Origin: Bacillus sp. FJAT-18017
GTDB taxonomy: Bacteria; Bacillota; Bacilli; Bacillales; Cytobacillaceae
DNA: 64,000 nt
Direction: 5' to 3'
Assembly: GCF_001278805.1 (NCBI RefSeq)
Contig: NZ_CP012602.1
Coordinates: 3,259,501-3,323,500, forward strand
The notes under the pieces are model-generated. The model ran no database searches, was not told the DNA's origin, and worked only from the letters and a program-made list of their open reading frames with translations. This document shows, piece after piece, positions 56,484-64,000 of this stretch. Every line of letters begins with the position of its first letter. Positions within the stretch are counted from its first letter, which is position 1. The translations under genes were made by a program, and so were the position numbers.

Positions 56484-56964
56484 TGGCTTCTGCCCCCTCC
56501 AGTTCTTCTTCCTTCAAATAACGACTAACTTTCGAAGTAAACAAAATTCCGTCCAGGTGATCAATCTCATGCTGTATTGCCCTTGCGAGGAATCCTTCCG
56601 CTTCGAGGACAAAGCCTCTTCCCTTTCTGTTTTGAGCCTCGATTTTCACGAAGTTGGGCCTGGTTACTTCACCATATAAGCCCGGAAAGCTTAGGCAGCC
56701 TTCCGCTCCGGTTTGTTCCCCTGAAGTCTCAAGAATTCGCGGATTGATCATTTCAATTGTCCCGTTTTCATCATCTATATCGACAATAGCAGCACGAATA
56801 GGCTTGCCTATTTGCGGGGCGGCCAGACCGACGCCATCGTATTCAATCATGGTCTCATACATATCATCAAGCAATTTCCCTAATTTCTTATCAAATCGTT
56901 CTACTTTACTGCACGGCTGCTCAAGAATCTCGGCAGGGTGCAAAACCATTCTTCGTATTGCCAA
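56476..56964 (-). CDS. def: peptide deformylase
   Basis: Metalloenzyme removing the N-formyl group from nascent proteins. The three family motifs are GVGLAAPQ (about 44-51), EGCLSFP and QHEIDHLDG, supplying the metal-binding Cys and two His. Length 162. Start codon TTG after CTGGAGGAAGTATAG. First gene of def-fmt-rsmB-rlmN-prpC-prkC-rsgA-rpe. Confidence 0.97.
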   Translation of the reverse strand: MAIRRMVLHPAEILEQPCSKVERFDKKLGKLLDDMYETMIEYDGVGLAAPQIGKPIRAAIVDIDDENGTIEMINPRILETSGEQTGAEGCLSFPGLYGEVTRPNFVKIEAQNRKGRGFVLEAEGFLARAIQHEIDHLDGILFTSKVSRYLKEEELEGAEAND

Positions 56965-57039
56965 CTATACTTCCTCCAGTTTGTAAATTACAGAATTACT
57001 ATATAAAACAAACTAATTTGGTTTGATCTTTGATCTCCA

Positions 57040-57112
57040 CTACAGGCGCTTCGCTTTCCGTGGGCGGGCGGGGAGACCCCACAGGAGTCTTCGCGCCTTC
57101 CGTTACAATCAA
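57040..57112. repeat. short copy of GC-rich interspersed repeat (family B)
   Basis: CAGGCGCTTCGCTTTCCGTG, GGCGGGGAGACCCC, CAGGAGTCTTCGCGCCTTCCG in order, without the extra segments of the 30.5-kb copy. It fills the middle of the 295-bp gap between priA and def. Confidence 0.6.
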
Positions 57113-57202
57113 AAAAGATTCATTATTTCATCCTATATATCGTTGAGAACCATCCAGATTACTTCTTATTTTTGCCAAAAATCTTCAGTATCTTTCATGT
57201 TT

Positions 57203-57236
57203 AAAAAAGGGAAAATGATTTGGTTCCATTTTCCCT
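57203..57236 (-). terminator. intrinsic terminator after priA
   Basis: Minus strand AGGGAAAATG/CATTTTCCCT stem followed by TTTTTT. Confidence 0.75.
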
Positions 57237-57259
57237 AAAAATATCAGTGTAATAGTATA

Positions 57260-59674
57260 TTACATTAATAAATACGGATTTATATCAACCGAAACCTGAA
57301 GGCCTGAAGAGCCTTCTTCCTTTTGATACTGGTCGAGGACCATTTTTAAAGTTTCGTTAAGGGAGGGTTCGCGCTTGTATTTCACCAGGCATTGGTATCG
57401 GTAACGGTCATTAATCCGTGGAATTGGGGACGCAACCGGTCCCAGAACTACTGCATCCTCCGATACTCTTGCTTTAATATACGAAGTGATTTGCTCTGTC
57501 ACGGATACTGCCTTCATCAGCTGATCATGGCTGACTGTCACAAGTGCCAAATAAAAGAAAGGAGGATATTTGTGTACCTTCCTGGCCATCATTTCCCGTT
57601 GATAGAACAGATCGTAATTCTGTGTTCCCGACAGTTCAATGCTGTAATGATCTGGTGTATACGTTTGAATGACGACCTCACCCGGCAATTCATGCCTGCC
57701 CGCCCTTCCGCTTACTTGTGTCATAAGCTGGAATGTCTTTTCCGACGACCTGAAGTCAGGCAAGTGCAGCATTGTATCTGCAGACAATACACCGACTAGT
57801 GTAATATTCGGAAAATCGAGCCCCTTGGCAATCATTTGCGTCCCCAGAAGAATATCGGCATGGCCTTCGGAAAATTCCTTCAGAAGCCTCTCATGAGAAC
57901 CTTTCCTTGTCGTTGTATCCATGTCCATCCTGACGACTCTGGCATGAGGGAGCAATTTGCCGAGTTCCTCCTCAACCTTTTGTGTGCCTGTCCCAAAATA
58001 GCGGATATGTTCGCTGTTGCACTCCGGACAAATAAGCGGAACATGAGTCTCATAGCCGCAGTAATGGCATTTCATTTGCTGATTCATCCTGTGGTAGGTC
58101 AAAGAAATGTCGCAATGTGGGCAGCCCATGACGTAACCGCAGTCCCGGCACATGACAAAAGATGAGTGTCCCCTCTTATTCAGGAAAAGAACAATCTGTT
58201 CCTTTTTCTCCAGCCTGTCCTCAATTTTTTCAAAAAGCAATCTTGAAAACATTGACCTGTTCCCCGACCTCATTTCTTCCCTCATATCGACGATTTGAAC
58301 ATCGGGCATTGGCTGGGCATTCATCCGGTAAGGCAGACTAAGAAGTGTATAAACTCCTTTTTGCGCACGGGCAAACGATTCAAGTGAGGGTGTCGCACTT
58401 CCAAGAATGATCGGACAGGAATGCTTCTTGCCTCTTTCAATGGCTACATCCCTGGCATGGTAACGCGGCATTTCTTCCTGCTTGTAACTGGTTTCGTGTT
58501 CCTCATCAATAATCATAATGCCAAGGTTTTCAAACGGAGCAAAAATGGCCGACCTCGCTCCCACAGCGACCTTCACTTCCCGGCGCTGTATTTTCCTCCA
58601 CTCGTCGTATTTTTCGCCAGCTGAGAGACCGCTGTGCAATACAGCCACCTCGTCTCCAAAACGGCCTTTGAATCTTTCGACCATTTGAGGTGTTAAAGAA
58701 ATTTCAGGAACGAGAACAATTGCTTCTTTGCCTTTATTGATTACTTCCTGAATGGACTGCAAGTATATTTCTGTTTTTCCGCTGCCGGTGACACCATAAA
58801 GAAGGAAAACCTCATGCCTTTCCTCTTCGATGGAAGCAAGAACTGGTGAAATCGCTGACTGTTGGTCATCTGTAAGGCTATGGGGCTTGGTTTTTTCAAA
58901 ATTCCTGTTTTCATAAGGATCTCGGTAGACTTCGAGATCTTTTTCCTCCAGGACTCCCTTGTCTACCAGTGCCTTTACCGCAGATGCCGAAAAGCCAAGT
59001 TCAGATGTTATTTTTCTAAGTTCAATAGGATCGGGATTTTTAATAAAAAAATCCAGCAATTCCAACTGTTTGATAGCCCTGCCAGGTATTTTGCCGGCTT
59101 CTTCTTTTAAGATTTCAGGAGTATGGAGCGGAAACACATATCTGAGATGTTTCTTTCTCATTCGTTCCCGCACTTCATAAATGACTTCAACGAATCCATC
59201 CGAAGCAAGCTTTTGCAAAGTCGGGACCAGCCCTCCTTTGACAGCATCTTCCCAGCCTATTTCACCGTTGCCTTCAAAATGATGGCGTAAATTCACGGGC
59301 AGCTCCTCGACTGTTCTGTCCTGTGCCAATATTACCTTCTTATCGTATTTCGCTTTTAGCGCTGCAGGCAGCATCGCTTGGAACGCGGAAATTTTAAAGC
59401 TCAGCGTATTCTCCGTCAACCAATTACCAAGGCTTAATAGTTCCTCATTCAATACAGGCATCAAGTCCATTGGTTCATGGATTTCCCTAAGCCTGTCAAA
59501 TTCGGAGCGGTCTTTCAAGCCTACGACAAAACCTTGAACCTTCCTAGGGCCAAAAGGGACTACCACCCTCATCCCTGGGACAATTGTATTAACCCACTTA
59601 TCGGGAATCAAATAATCAAAAGGCTTGTCTGTTTGTTTTGCCGGGACATCCACTATTACACTTGCAATATTCAT
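57260..59674 (-). CDS. priA: primosomal protein N' (PriA helicase)
   Basis: 3'-5' helicase that restarts collapsed replication forks. The N-terminal 3'-binding domain (about 1-110) and winged helix are followed by Walker A GVTGSGKTEIYLQ, the DEEH box, an eight-cysteine zinc module (CRDCGYVMGCPHC and CHYCGY through CPECNSEH) and QVSGRAGR. Length 804 is as expected. Its ATG directly follows the coaBC stop. Confidence 0.97.
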   Translation of the reverse strand: MNIASVIVDVPAKQTDKPFDYLIPDKWVNTIVPGMRVVVPFGPRKVQGFVVGLKDRSEFDRLREIHEPMDLMPVLNEELLSLGNWLTENTLSFKISAFQAMLPAALKAKYDKKVILAQDRTVEELPVNLRHHFEGNGEIGWEDAVKGGLVPTLQKLASDGFVEVIYEVRERMRKKHLRYVFPLHTPEILKEEAGKIPGRAIKQLELLDFFIKNPDPIELRKITSELGFSASAVKALVDKGVLEEKDLEVYRDPYENRNFEKTKPHSLTDDQQSAISPVLASIEEERHEVFLLYGVTGSGKTEIYLQSIQEVINKGKEAIVLVPEISLTPQMVERFKGRFGDEVAVLHSGLSAGEKYDEWRKIQRREVKVAVGARSAIFAPFENLGIMIIDEEHETSYKQEEMPRYHARDVAIERGKKHSCPIILGSATPSLESFARAQKGVYTLLSLPYRMNAQPMPDVQIVDMREEMRSGNRSMFSRLLFEKIEDRLEKKEQIVLFLNKRGHSSFVMCRDCGYVMGCPHCDISLTYHRMNQQMKCHYCGYETHVPLICPECNSEHIRYFGTGTQKVEEELGKLLPHARVVRMDMDTTTRKGSHERLLKEFSEGHADILLGTQMIAKGLDFPNITLVGVLSADTMLHLPDFRSSEKTFQLMTQVSGRAGRHELPGEVVIQTYTPDHYSIELSGTQNYDLFYQREMMARKVHKYPPFFYLALVTVSHDQLMKAVSVTEQITSYIKARVSEDAVVLGPVASPIPRINDRYRYQCLVKYKREPSLNETLKMVLDQYQKEEGSSGLQVSVDINPYLLM

Positions 59675-60880
59675 TTACCGGCCTCCCCCTGCCAGAGTTG
59701 AAGCTTCTGCAATGATCCGTTTGGCTACCTCCTGCTTCGTCATCAGCGGAAGGCTCTCGCTCGTTCCATCCTTTTTAAATAAAGAGACAATGTTTGTGTC
59801 CCCATGAAAGCCGGCACCTATGGTTTTTACATTATTAGCAACAATCATGTCGGCATTTTTTGATGAAAGCTTCTTCTTTGCATATTCTTCAAGATTCTCG
59901 GTTTCCGCGGCAAAACCAATCAGTACTTGGTGAGTCTTTCTTTTTCCTAGCTCCATGAGAATATCCTTCGTACGTTCCAGTTCGATAGCCTCATCTCCCT
60001 GTTGCTTCTTCACCTTTTGCTGGTGGGTAATCTTCGGCCGATAATCAGCAACTGCAGCAGACTTAATTACAAAATCCGTTTCATCAAAGCAGCGAAGGAC
60101 GGCTTCATACATGTCCTGTGCGCTTTCGATGTGGATTACTTCCGCCCCTTTGGGAGGGGTCAGGGCAACCGGTCCTGTAACGAGGATAACGCGGGCACCT
60201 TCCCTGACAGCTTCTTCAGCAATCGCATATCCCATTTTGCCGCTTGAATCATTTGTAATGAAACGTACTGGATCAATTCGCTCACGCGTAGGCCCTGCGG
60301 TCACTAAAACGGTTTTCCCTTTTAATAAACCATGCTCTCCGCTAAAAAAAAGCTGTGCAAGTTCAACGATTTTCTCCGGTTCCTCAAGCCTTCCCTTCCC
60401 TACATAGCCGCAGGCAAGGTACCCTTCACCAGGCTCGATGAATCTATATCCAAAACTATATAAAATTTCAATATTCCGCTTTACAGCAGGATGCTCGTAC
60501 ATATGTACATTCATTGCAGGAGCTATCCATACGGGAGCTGTAGTAGCCAGCAGAATGGTCGTGACCATGTTATCCGCAATCCCGGCAGCCAATTTGCCAA
60601 TTGTATTGGCTGTTGCCGGTGCGCAAATGACCAAATCAGGCCAATCTGCCAGATCGATATGTGCAATTACTGCCGAATCTTTTTCATCAAAGGTATCTGT
60701 ATAAACATCATTCCGGGACAATGCCTGGAATGTAAGCGGCGTAACAAACTGCATTGCAGACTCGCTCATGACCACTTTTACATGAGCGCCTGCCTGGACC
60801 AGCTTTGATGTTAGAGCAGCTGCTTTATATACCGCAATTCCACCTGTCACACATAATAATACTTTCTTACCGTTTAACAT
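59675..60880 (-). CDS. coaBC: bifunctional phosphopantothenoylcysteine decarboxylase/synthetase CoaBC
   Basis: Two consecutive steps of coenzyme A synthesis. The N-terminal flavin-dependent decarboxylase domain (about 1-180) has GGIAVYKAA, AHIDLADW and APATANTIGKLA; the C-terminal CTP-dependent synthetase domain (about 185-400) has VTAGPTRERIDPVRFITN and KSAAVADYRP. Length 401. Upstream of priA with no gap, as in B. subtilis. Confidence 0.97.
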   Translation of the reverse strand: MLNGKKVLLCVTGGIAVYKAAALTSKLVQAGAHVKVVMSESAMQFVTPLTFQALSRNDVYTDTFDEKDSAVIAHIDLADWPDLVICAPATANTIGKLAAGIADNMVTTILLATTAPVWIAPAMNVHMYEHPAVKRNIEILYSFGYRFIEPGEGYLACGYVGKGRLEEPEKIVELAQLFFSGEHGLLKGKTVLVTAGPTRERIDPVRFITNDSSGKMGYAIAEEAVREGARVILVTGPVALTPPKGAEVIHIESAQDMYEAVLRCFDETDFVIKSAAVADYRPKITHQQKVKKQQGDEAIELERTKDILMELGKRKTHQVLIGFAAETENLEEYAKKKLSSKNADMIVANNVKTIGAGFHGDTNIVSLFKKDGTSESLPLMTKQEVAKRIIAEASTLAGGGR

Positions 60881-61105
60881 TTGGTACTCCTCCGTCTCGT
60901 TTCAACCACTATCCTCATTATGAAGGAATGCTTTCAATTTTTCATCTATTGGGCATTAATGAGCCAAGCTCCAGTTTCGGGACCAAACATACTTATATTT
61001 TAATGGTATATTTCAATTTTCGAAAAAGAATTAGCTGAAGAAACAGTGTGATCAAAAGTACTGAATTTTTCTTAAGAATGCTGTCAAATGATCGATAAGC
61101 CATCC

Positions 61106-61144
61106 CAAAAAAAGGAACAAGCGCCCTGGGAACGGGCGCTTGTT
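61106..61144 (-). terminator. intrinsic terminator after rpoZ
   Basis: Minus strand AACAAGCGCCC/GGGCGCTTGTT perfect stem, then TTCCTTTTTTT. Ends the yloC-remA-gmk-rpoZ transcript. Confidence 0.85.
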
Positions 61145-61173
61145 AATAGTTCAATGTAGGTATTGAGTAATGT

Positions 61174-61392
61174 TTATTCCGCTGAATTGTCGGCCCTATT
61201 TACGACACGGTAGGAAAGTTCCCCTACGTAAATCTCCTCAAGTGCTTTGCCGACAAATTTGTGGGAAACATATTTATCAAGACGCAAGTCATCATTTTGC
61301 TGAAGAAAACGTGCGCGTTTTGCTGCAACAGACACGAGTGAGTATTTTGAATCAATTTTATTTAACAAGGAATCAATAGATGGATATAACAA
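61174..61392 (-). CDS. rpoZ: RNA polymerase omega subunit
   Basis: 72-residue omega subunit assisting beta' assembly. [25 protein letters not shown] and [12 protein letters not shown] match the family. Start codon TTG, one base after the gmk stop codon, with GGAGGCGGAA ribosome-binding site inside the end of gmk, so translation is coupled. Confidence 0.95.
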   Translation of the reverse strand: MLYPSIDSLLNKIDSKYSLVSVAAKRARFLQQNDDLRLDKYVSHKFVGKALEEIYVGELSYRVVNRADNSAE

Positions 61393-62019
<627 letters not shown>

Positions 62020-62283
62020 CTACCCTTCATCCAATATATCATCTCGGCCCGAAAGCCTGCCAGCAACTGTTTCCGGCTGGACCGCAGAAAGTATGACGTG
62101 GTCTGAGTCCATGACAATGACAGCCCTTGTCCGTCTCCCGTATGTGGCATCAATCAGGGAACCACGGTCGCGGGCATCCTGGATGATCCTTTTAATCGGT
62201 GCAGATTCGGGGCTGACAATCGAAATAATTCTATTGGCAGAAACAATATTCCCGAACCCGATATTAATCAATTTGATTTGCAT
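62020..62283 (-). CDS. remA: extracellular matrix regulator RemA
   Basis: 87-residue DNA-binding protein that activates matrix and osmoprotection genes in B. subtilis. [18 protein letters not shown] and [22 protein letters not shown] are nearly identical to RemA (YlzA). Lies between yloC and gmk as in B. subtilis. Confidence 0.96.
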   Translation of the reverse strand: MQIKLINIGFGNIVSANRIISIVSPESAPIKRIIQDARDRGSLIDATYGRRTRAVIVMDSDHVILSAVQPETVAGRLSGRDDILDEG

Positions 62284-62343
62284 GCCGATTCTCCAGTCAT
62301 CAATAATATAGTTTCGCCCTCGAACAACTGTCCTAAACCCAGA

Positions 62344-63219
62344 CTACTCTATATTCTGGACTTGTTCTTTTAATTTTTCAATCAGGCTTTTCAACTCGAC
62401 GATCCGTTTAGCAATAGCAGAATCATTCGCTTTGGAGCCAATTGTGTTTGCTTCACGGTTCATCTCCTGGACAAGGAAATCCAGCTTCCTGCCAATAGCC
62501 TCTCCGCTATCAAGAATATGAAAAAACTGGCTGATGTGGCTATTAAGCCTGGCCAGCTCTTCATGAATATCCGATTTGTCCGCGAAAAGCGCAACCTCCG
62601 AAAGCAGTCTCGATTCATCTATTTCACTGCCCAAAAGCTCTTCCATACGTGCGGCAAGCCTGTCCCTGTACTGACCTGCAACTTGAGGGGCATATTGTTC
62701 CAGTTCCTTTACCAGCTTGTCACAACGGTTTAGATTCCCTGATAGATCAGCTTTTAGTGCAGCCCCTTCAGCCAAACGCATTTGTTTTAACAATATACCC
62801 GCCTCATCCGCTGCTGAGAGGATCAAGGTACCAAGTTCATCATCTCGTGATTCACGTTCTTCAATATGTATGATTTCTTCGCGGCCAAGAATGGCCTTAA
62901 AGGCATCAGCAGGATCAAATCCATACCTTTTTCCTGCTTCCGAAGCAAACTGAAAATATTGGTCAAGCAGTGCCCAATCAACTTGAAGCGCCTTTTCTTC
63001 ACTGCCTGTACCTTCAACTGTGACCAAAATTTCTACCCGGCCCCGCTGAATGTGGCGGCCAACAGTTTTTTTCAGGCTGTCCTCCAATTTCATTAAATGG
63101 CGCGGCATACGGATGCTGTATTCACAAAAACGGTGGTTTACAGTTTTAATTTCCACATTTACAGCGAAATTCCCGGATTCTCTCTGGCTGCTCCCATACC
63201 CGGTCATACTTACAACCAT
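62344..63219 (-). CDS. yloC: YicC/YloC family endoribonuclease
   Basis: Member of the YicC/YloC family, reported to be endoribonucleases. SMTGYGSSQRESGNFAVNVEIKTVNHRF (N-terminal half, only part quoted needed) and the C-terminal DUF1732 block FLVQEMNREANTIGSK are conserved. The ATG at 63219 follows AGAGGCGGTGCAATT and gives 292 residues; the in-frame codon at 63237 lies in that ribosome-binding site. First gene of yloC-remA-gmk-rpoZ. Confidence 0.93.
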   Translation of the reverse strand: MVVSMTGYGSSQRESGNFAVNVEIKTVNHRFCEYSIRMPRHLMKLEDSLKKTVGRHIQRGRVEILVTVEGTGSEEKALQVDWALLDQYFQFASEAGKRYGFDPADAFKAILGREEIIHIEERESRDDELGTLILSAADEAGILLKQMRLAEGAALKADLSGNLNRCDKLVKELEQYAPQVAGQYRDRLAARMEELLGSEIDESRLLSEVALFADKSDIHEELARLNSHISQFFHILDSGEAIGRKLDFLVQEMNREANTIGSKANDSAIAKRIVELKSLIEKLKEQVQNIE

Positions 63220-63252
63220 AATTGCACCGCCTCTCAACTGCCAATTTCGTTA

Positions 63253-63290
63253 ACAAAAGAAAAGGCAATAGAGCCTTCTCTACTACCTTT
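63253..63290 (-). terminator. intrinsic terminator after yloB
   Basis: Minus strand AAAGGTAGTAGAG/CTCTATTGCCTTT stem (two wobbles) followed by TCTTTTG. Confidence 0.65.
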
Positions 63291-63306
63291 TGGATTATAT
63301 CATACT

Positions 63307-64000
63307 CTATTTTGTTTTTCTTGCCAAAAATGTCCCCGCCAGTAAAAAAGTTGGGATTGCTGATAAGCCAAGTATTAAAAGCCAATCGCGCGCTTCAATC
63401 GGCAGCGTGTGGAATATAGGCTGGAAGGGTGGATAATAGATAACTACTAACATAAGAATCGCTGATGAGATGACAGCCCAGACAAGGTACATATTTCCGA
63501 AAGGATTTCGTGACAAAACCGATATTTCACTGCGGCAGTCGAACACATGGATCAATTGTGCCATCACGAGAGTGGCGAACGCAACGGTCTGTGCATATGC
63601 GAGCCGGTCAGGATTGTTTTTATAAACAACTATAAAGGCAATTAGAGTAATGAGTCCAATTAGGAACCCTCTTGAAACAACCTTCCAGCCGAGCCCCCTG
63701 GCAAAAACGCCTTCCTTAGGGCTTCTCGGTTTGCGCTTCATGACATTTTCCTCGGGCTGGTCAAGGCCAAGCGCCATTGCAGGCAGACCGTCTGTTACGA
63801 GATTCACCCATAGAATTTGGATTGGGACAAGCGGCAAAGGCAGTGCCATAATCATCGCAAACAGCATAACAAGTATTTCGCCAACATTCGATGCAAGGAG
63901 ATAACGAATGAACTTACGGATGTTTTCATAAATGTTACGGCCTTCCTTGATTGCTGCTTTAATGGTCGCAAAATTATCATCAAGCAGGACGAGCGCGGAC
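63307..64000 (-). CDS. yloB: calcium-translocating P-type ATPase YloB (C-terminal part, partial)
   Basis: The frame is open to the right edge, so the 5' part is outside the window. The visible 231 residues begin SALVLLDDNFATIK and include EGRNIYENIRKFIRYLLASN, the link between the P domain and membrane helix 5. WVNLVTDGLPAMALG in helix 6 holds the Asn and Asp of a calcium site. Several further helices follow, ending FLARKTK. Matches B. subtilis YloB, a SERCA-like Ca2+ pump expressed in sporulation. Confidence 0.93.
   Translation of the reverse strand, partial: SALVLLDDNFATIKAAIKEGRNIYENIRKFIRYLLASNVGEILVMLFAMIMALPLPLVPIQILWVNLVTDGLPAMALGLDQPEENVMKRKPRSPKEGVFARGLGWKVVSRGFLIGLITLIAFIVVYKNNPDRLAYAQTVAFATLVMAQLIHVFDCRSEISVLSRNPFGNMYLVWAVISSAILMLVVIYYPPFQPIFHTLPIEARDWLLILGLSAIPTFLLAGTFLARKTK

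Noticed and set aside
63294..63306. Extended -10 (TGATATAAT, minus strand) next to the yloB stop, as a promoter for yloC.
   Set aside because: The start site would fall inside the yloB terminator stem, so the transcript would begin with a terminator; no -35 is visible.

Overview
The window is chromosomal DNA from an endospore-forming member of the Bacillaceae. The gene order closely follows the Bacillus subtilis block that runs from yloB to codY. Nearly every gene lies on the minus strand; only rpmB is on the plus strand. The spore morphogenesis peptide gene spoVM (27 codons) sits in its usual place beside rpmB. FapR and its operator, CodY, PrkC/PrpC, RemA and YlxM point to the same group. 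I see no rRNA, tRNA, CRISPR array, prophage or transposase gene.

Layout, left to right (downstream to upstream for the minus-strand genes):
0-4 kb: cod operon (xerC-hslV-hslU-codY) with its own promoter plus an internal codY promoter.
3.8-4.6 kb: AT-rich non-coding gap where relatives carry trmFO.
4.6-7.7 kb: topA and dprA.
7.8-9.9 kb: sucCD.
10.3-12.6 kb: rnhB, rbgA and a type I signal peptidase.
12.9-17.7 kb: translation/SRP block rplS, trmD, rimM, ylqD, khpA, rpsP, ffh, ylxM.
18.1-30.3 kb: eight-gene accessory operon.
30.8-36.5 kb: ftsY, smc, rnc, acpP.
37-40.3 kb: fatty-acid/phospholipid genes fabG, fabD, plsX, fapR under a FapR operator.
40.4-46.3 kb: recG, sdaAA, sdaAB, fakA, yloU.
46.7-48.3 kb: rpmB, spoVM, thiN.
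48.4-57 kb: rpe, rsgA, prkC, prpC, rlmN, rsmB, fmt, def.
57.3-63.2 kb: priA, coaBC, rpoZ, gmk, remA, yloC.
63.3-64 kb: 3' part of the yloB calcium ATPase, cut by the window edge.

The part that departs from the B. subtilis order is the 12-kb operon between ftsY and ylxM-ffh, that is, between the SRP receptor and SRP GTPase genes. It encodes, in order of transcription: a large exported membrane protein; an ABC ATPase and its ABC-2 permease; a membrane-anchored coiled-coil protein with a Gly/Asn/Gln/Ser-rich tract; a MoxR AAA+ ATPase; a DUF58 protein; a BatA-type VWA membrane protein; and a second, double-VWA membrane protein. MoxR, DUF58 and VWA proteins are known to co-occur as chaperone/assembly modules. 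Coupling one to an ABC-2 transporter and to three large envelope proteins that appear to share a GATase1-like fold suggests an uncharacterised envelope assembly or transport machine. A terminator and repeats lie at each end of the operon, and two palindromes lie upstream of its first gene.

The intergenic spaces hold at least four families of short non-coding repeats. Family A is about 150-230 bp; a tandem pair abuts the fabG stop codon and an inverted pair lies between rpmB and spoVM. Family B is GC-rich (30.5 and 57.0 kb). Family C has 51-53 bp units (17.8-18.0 kb) and family D has 21-23 bp units (15.1 kb). Several annotated starts were moved to ribosome-binding-site-supported positions, and a number of genes begin with TTG or GTG.
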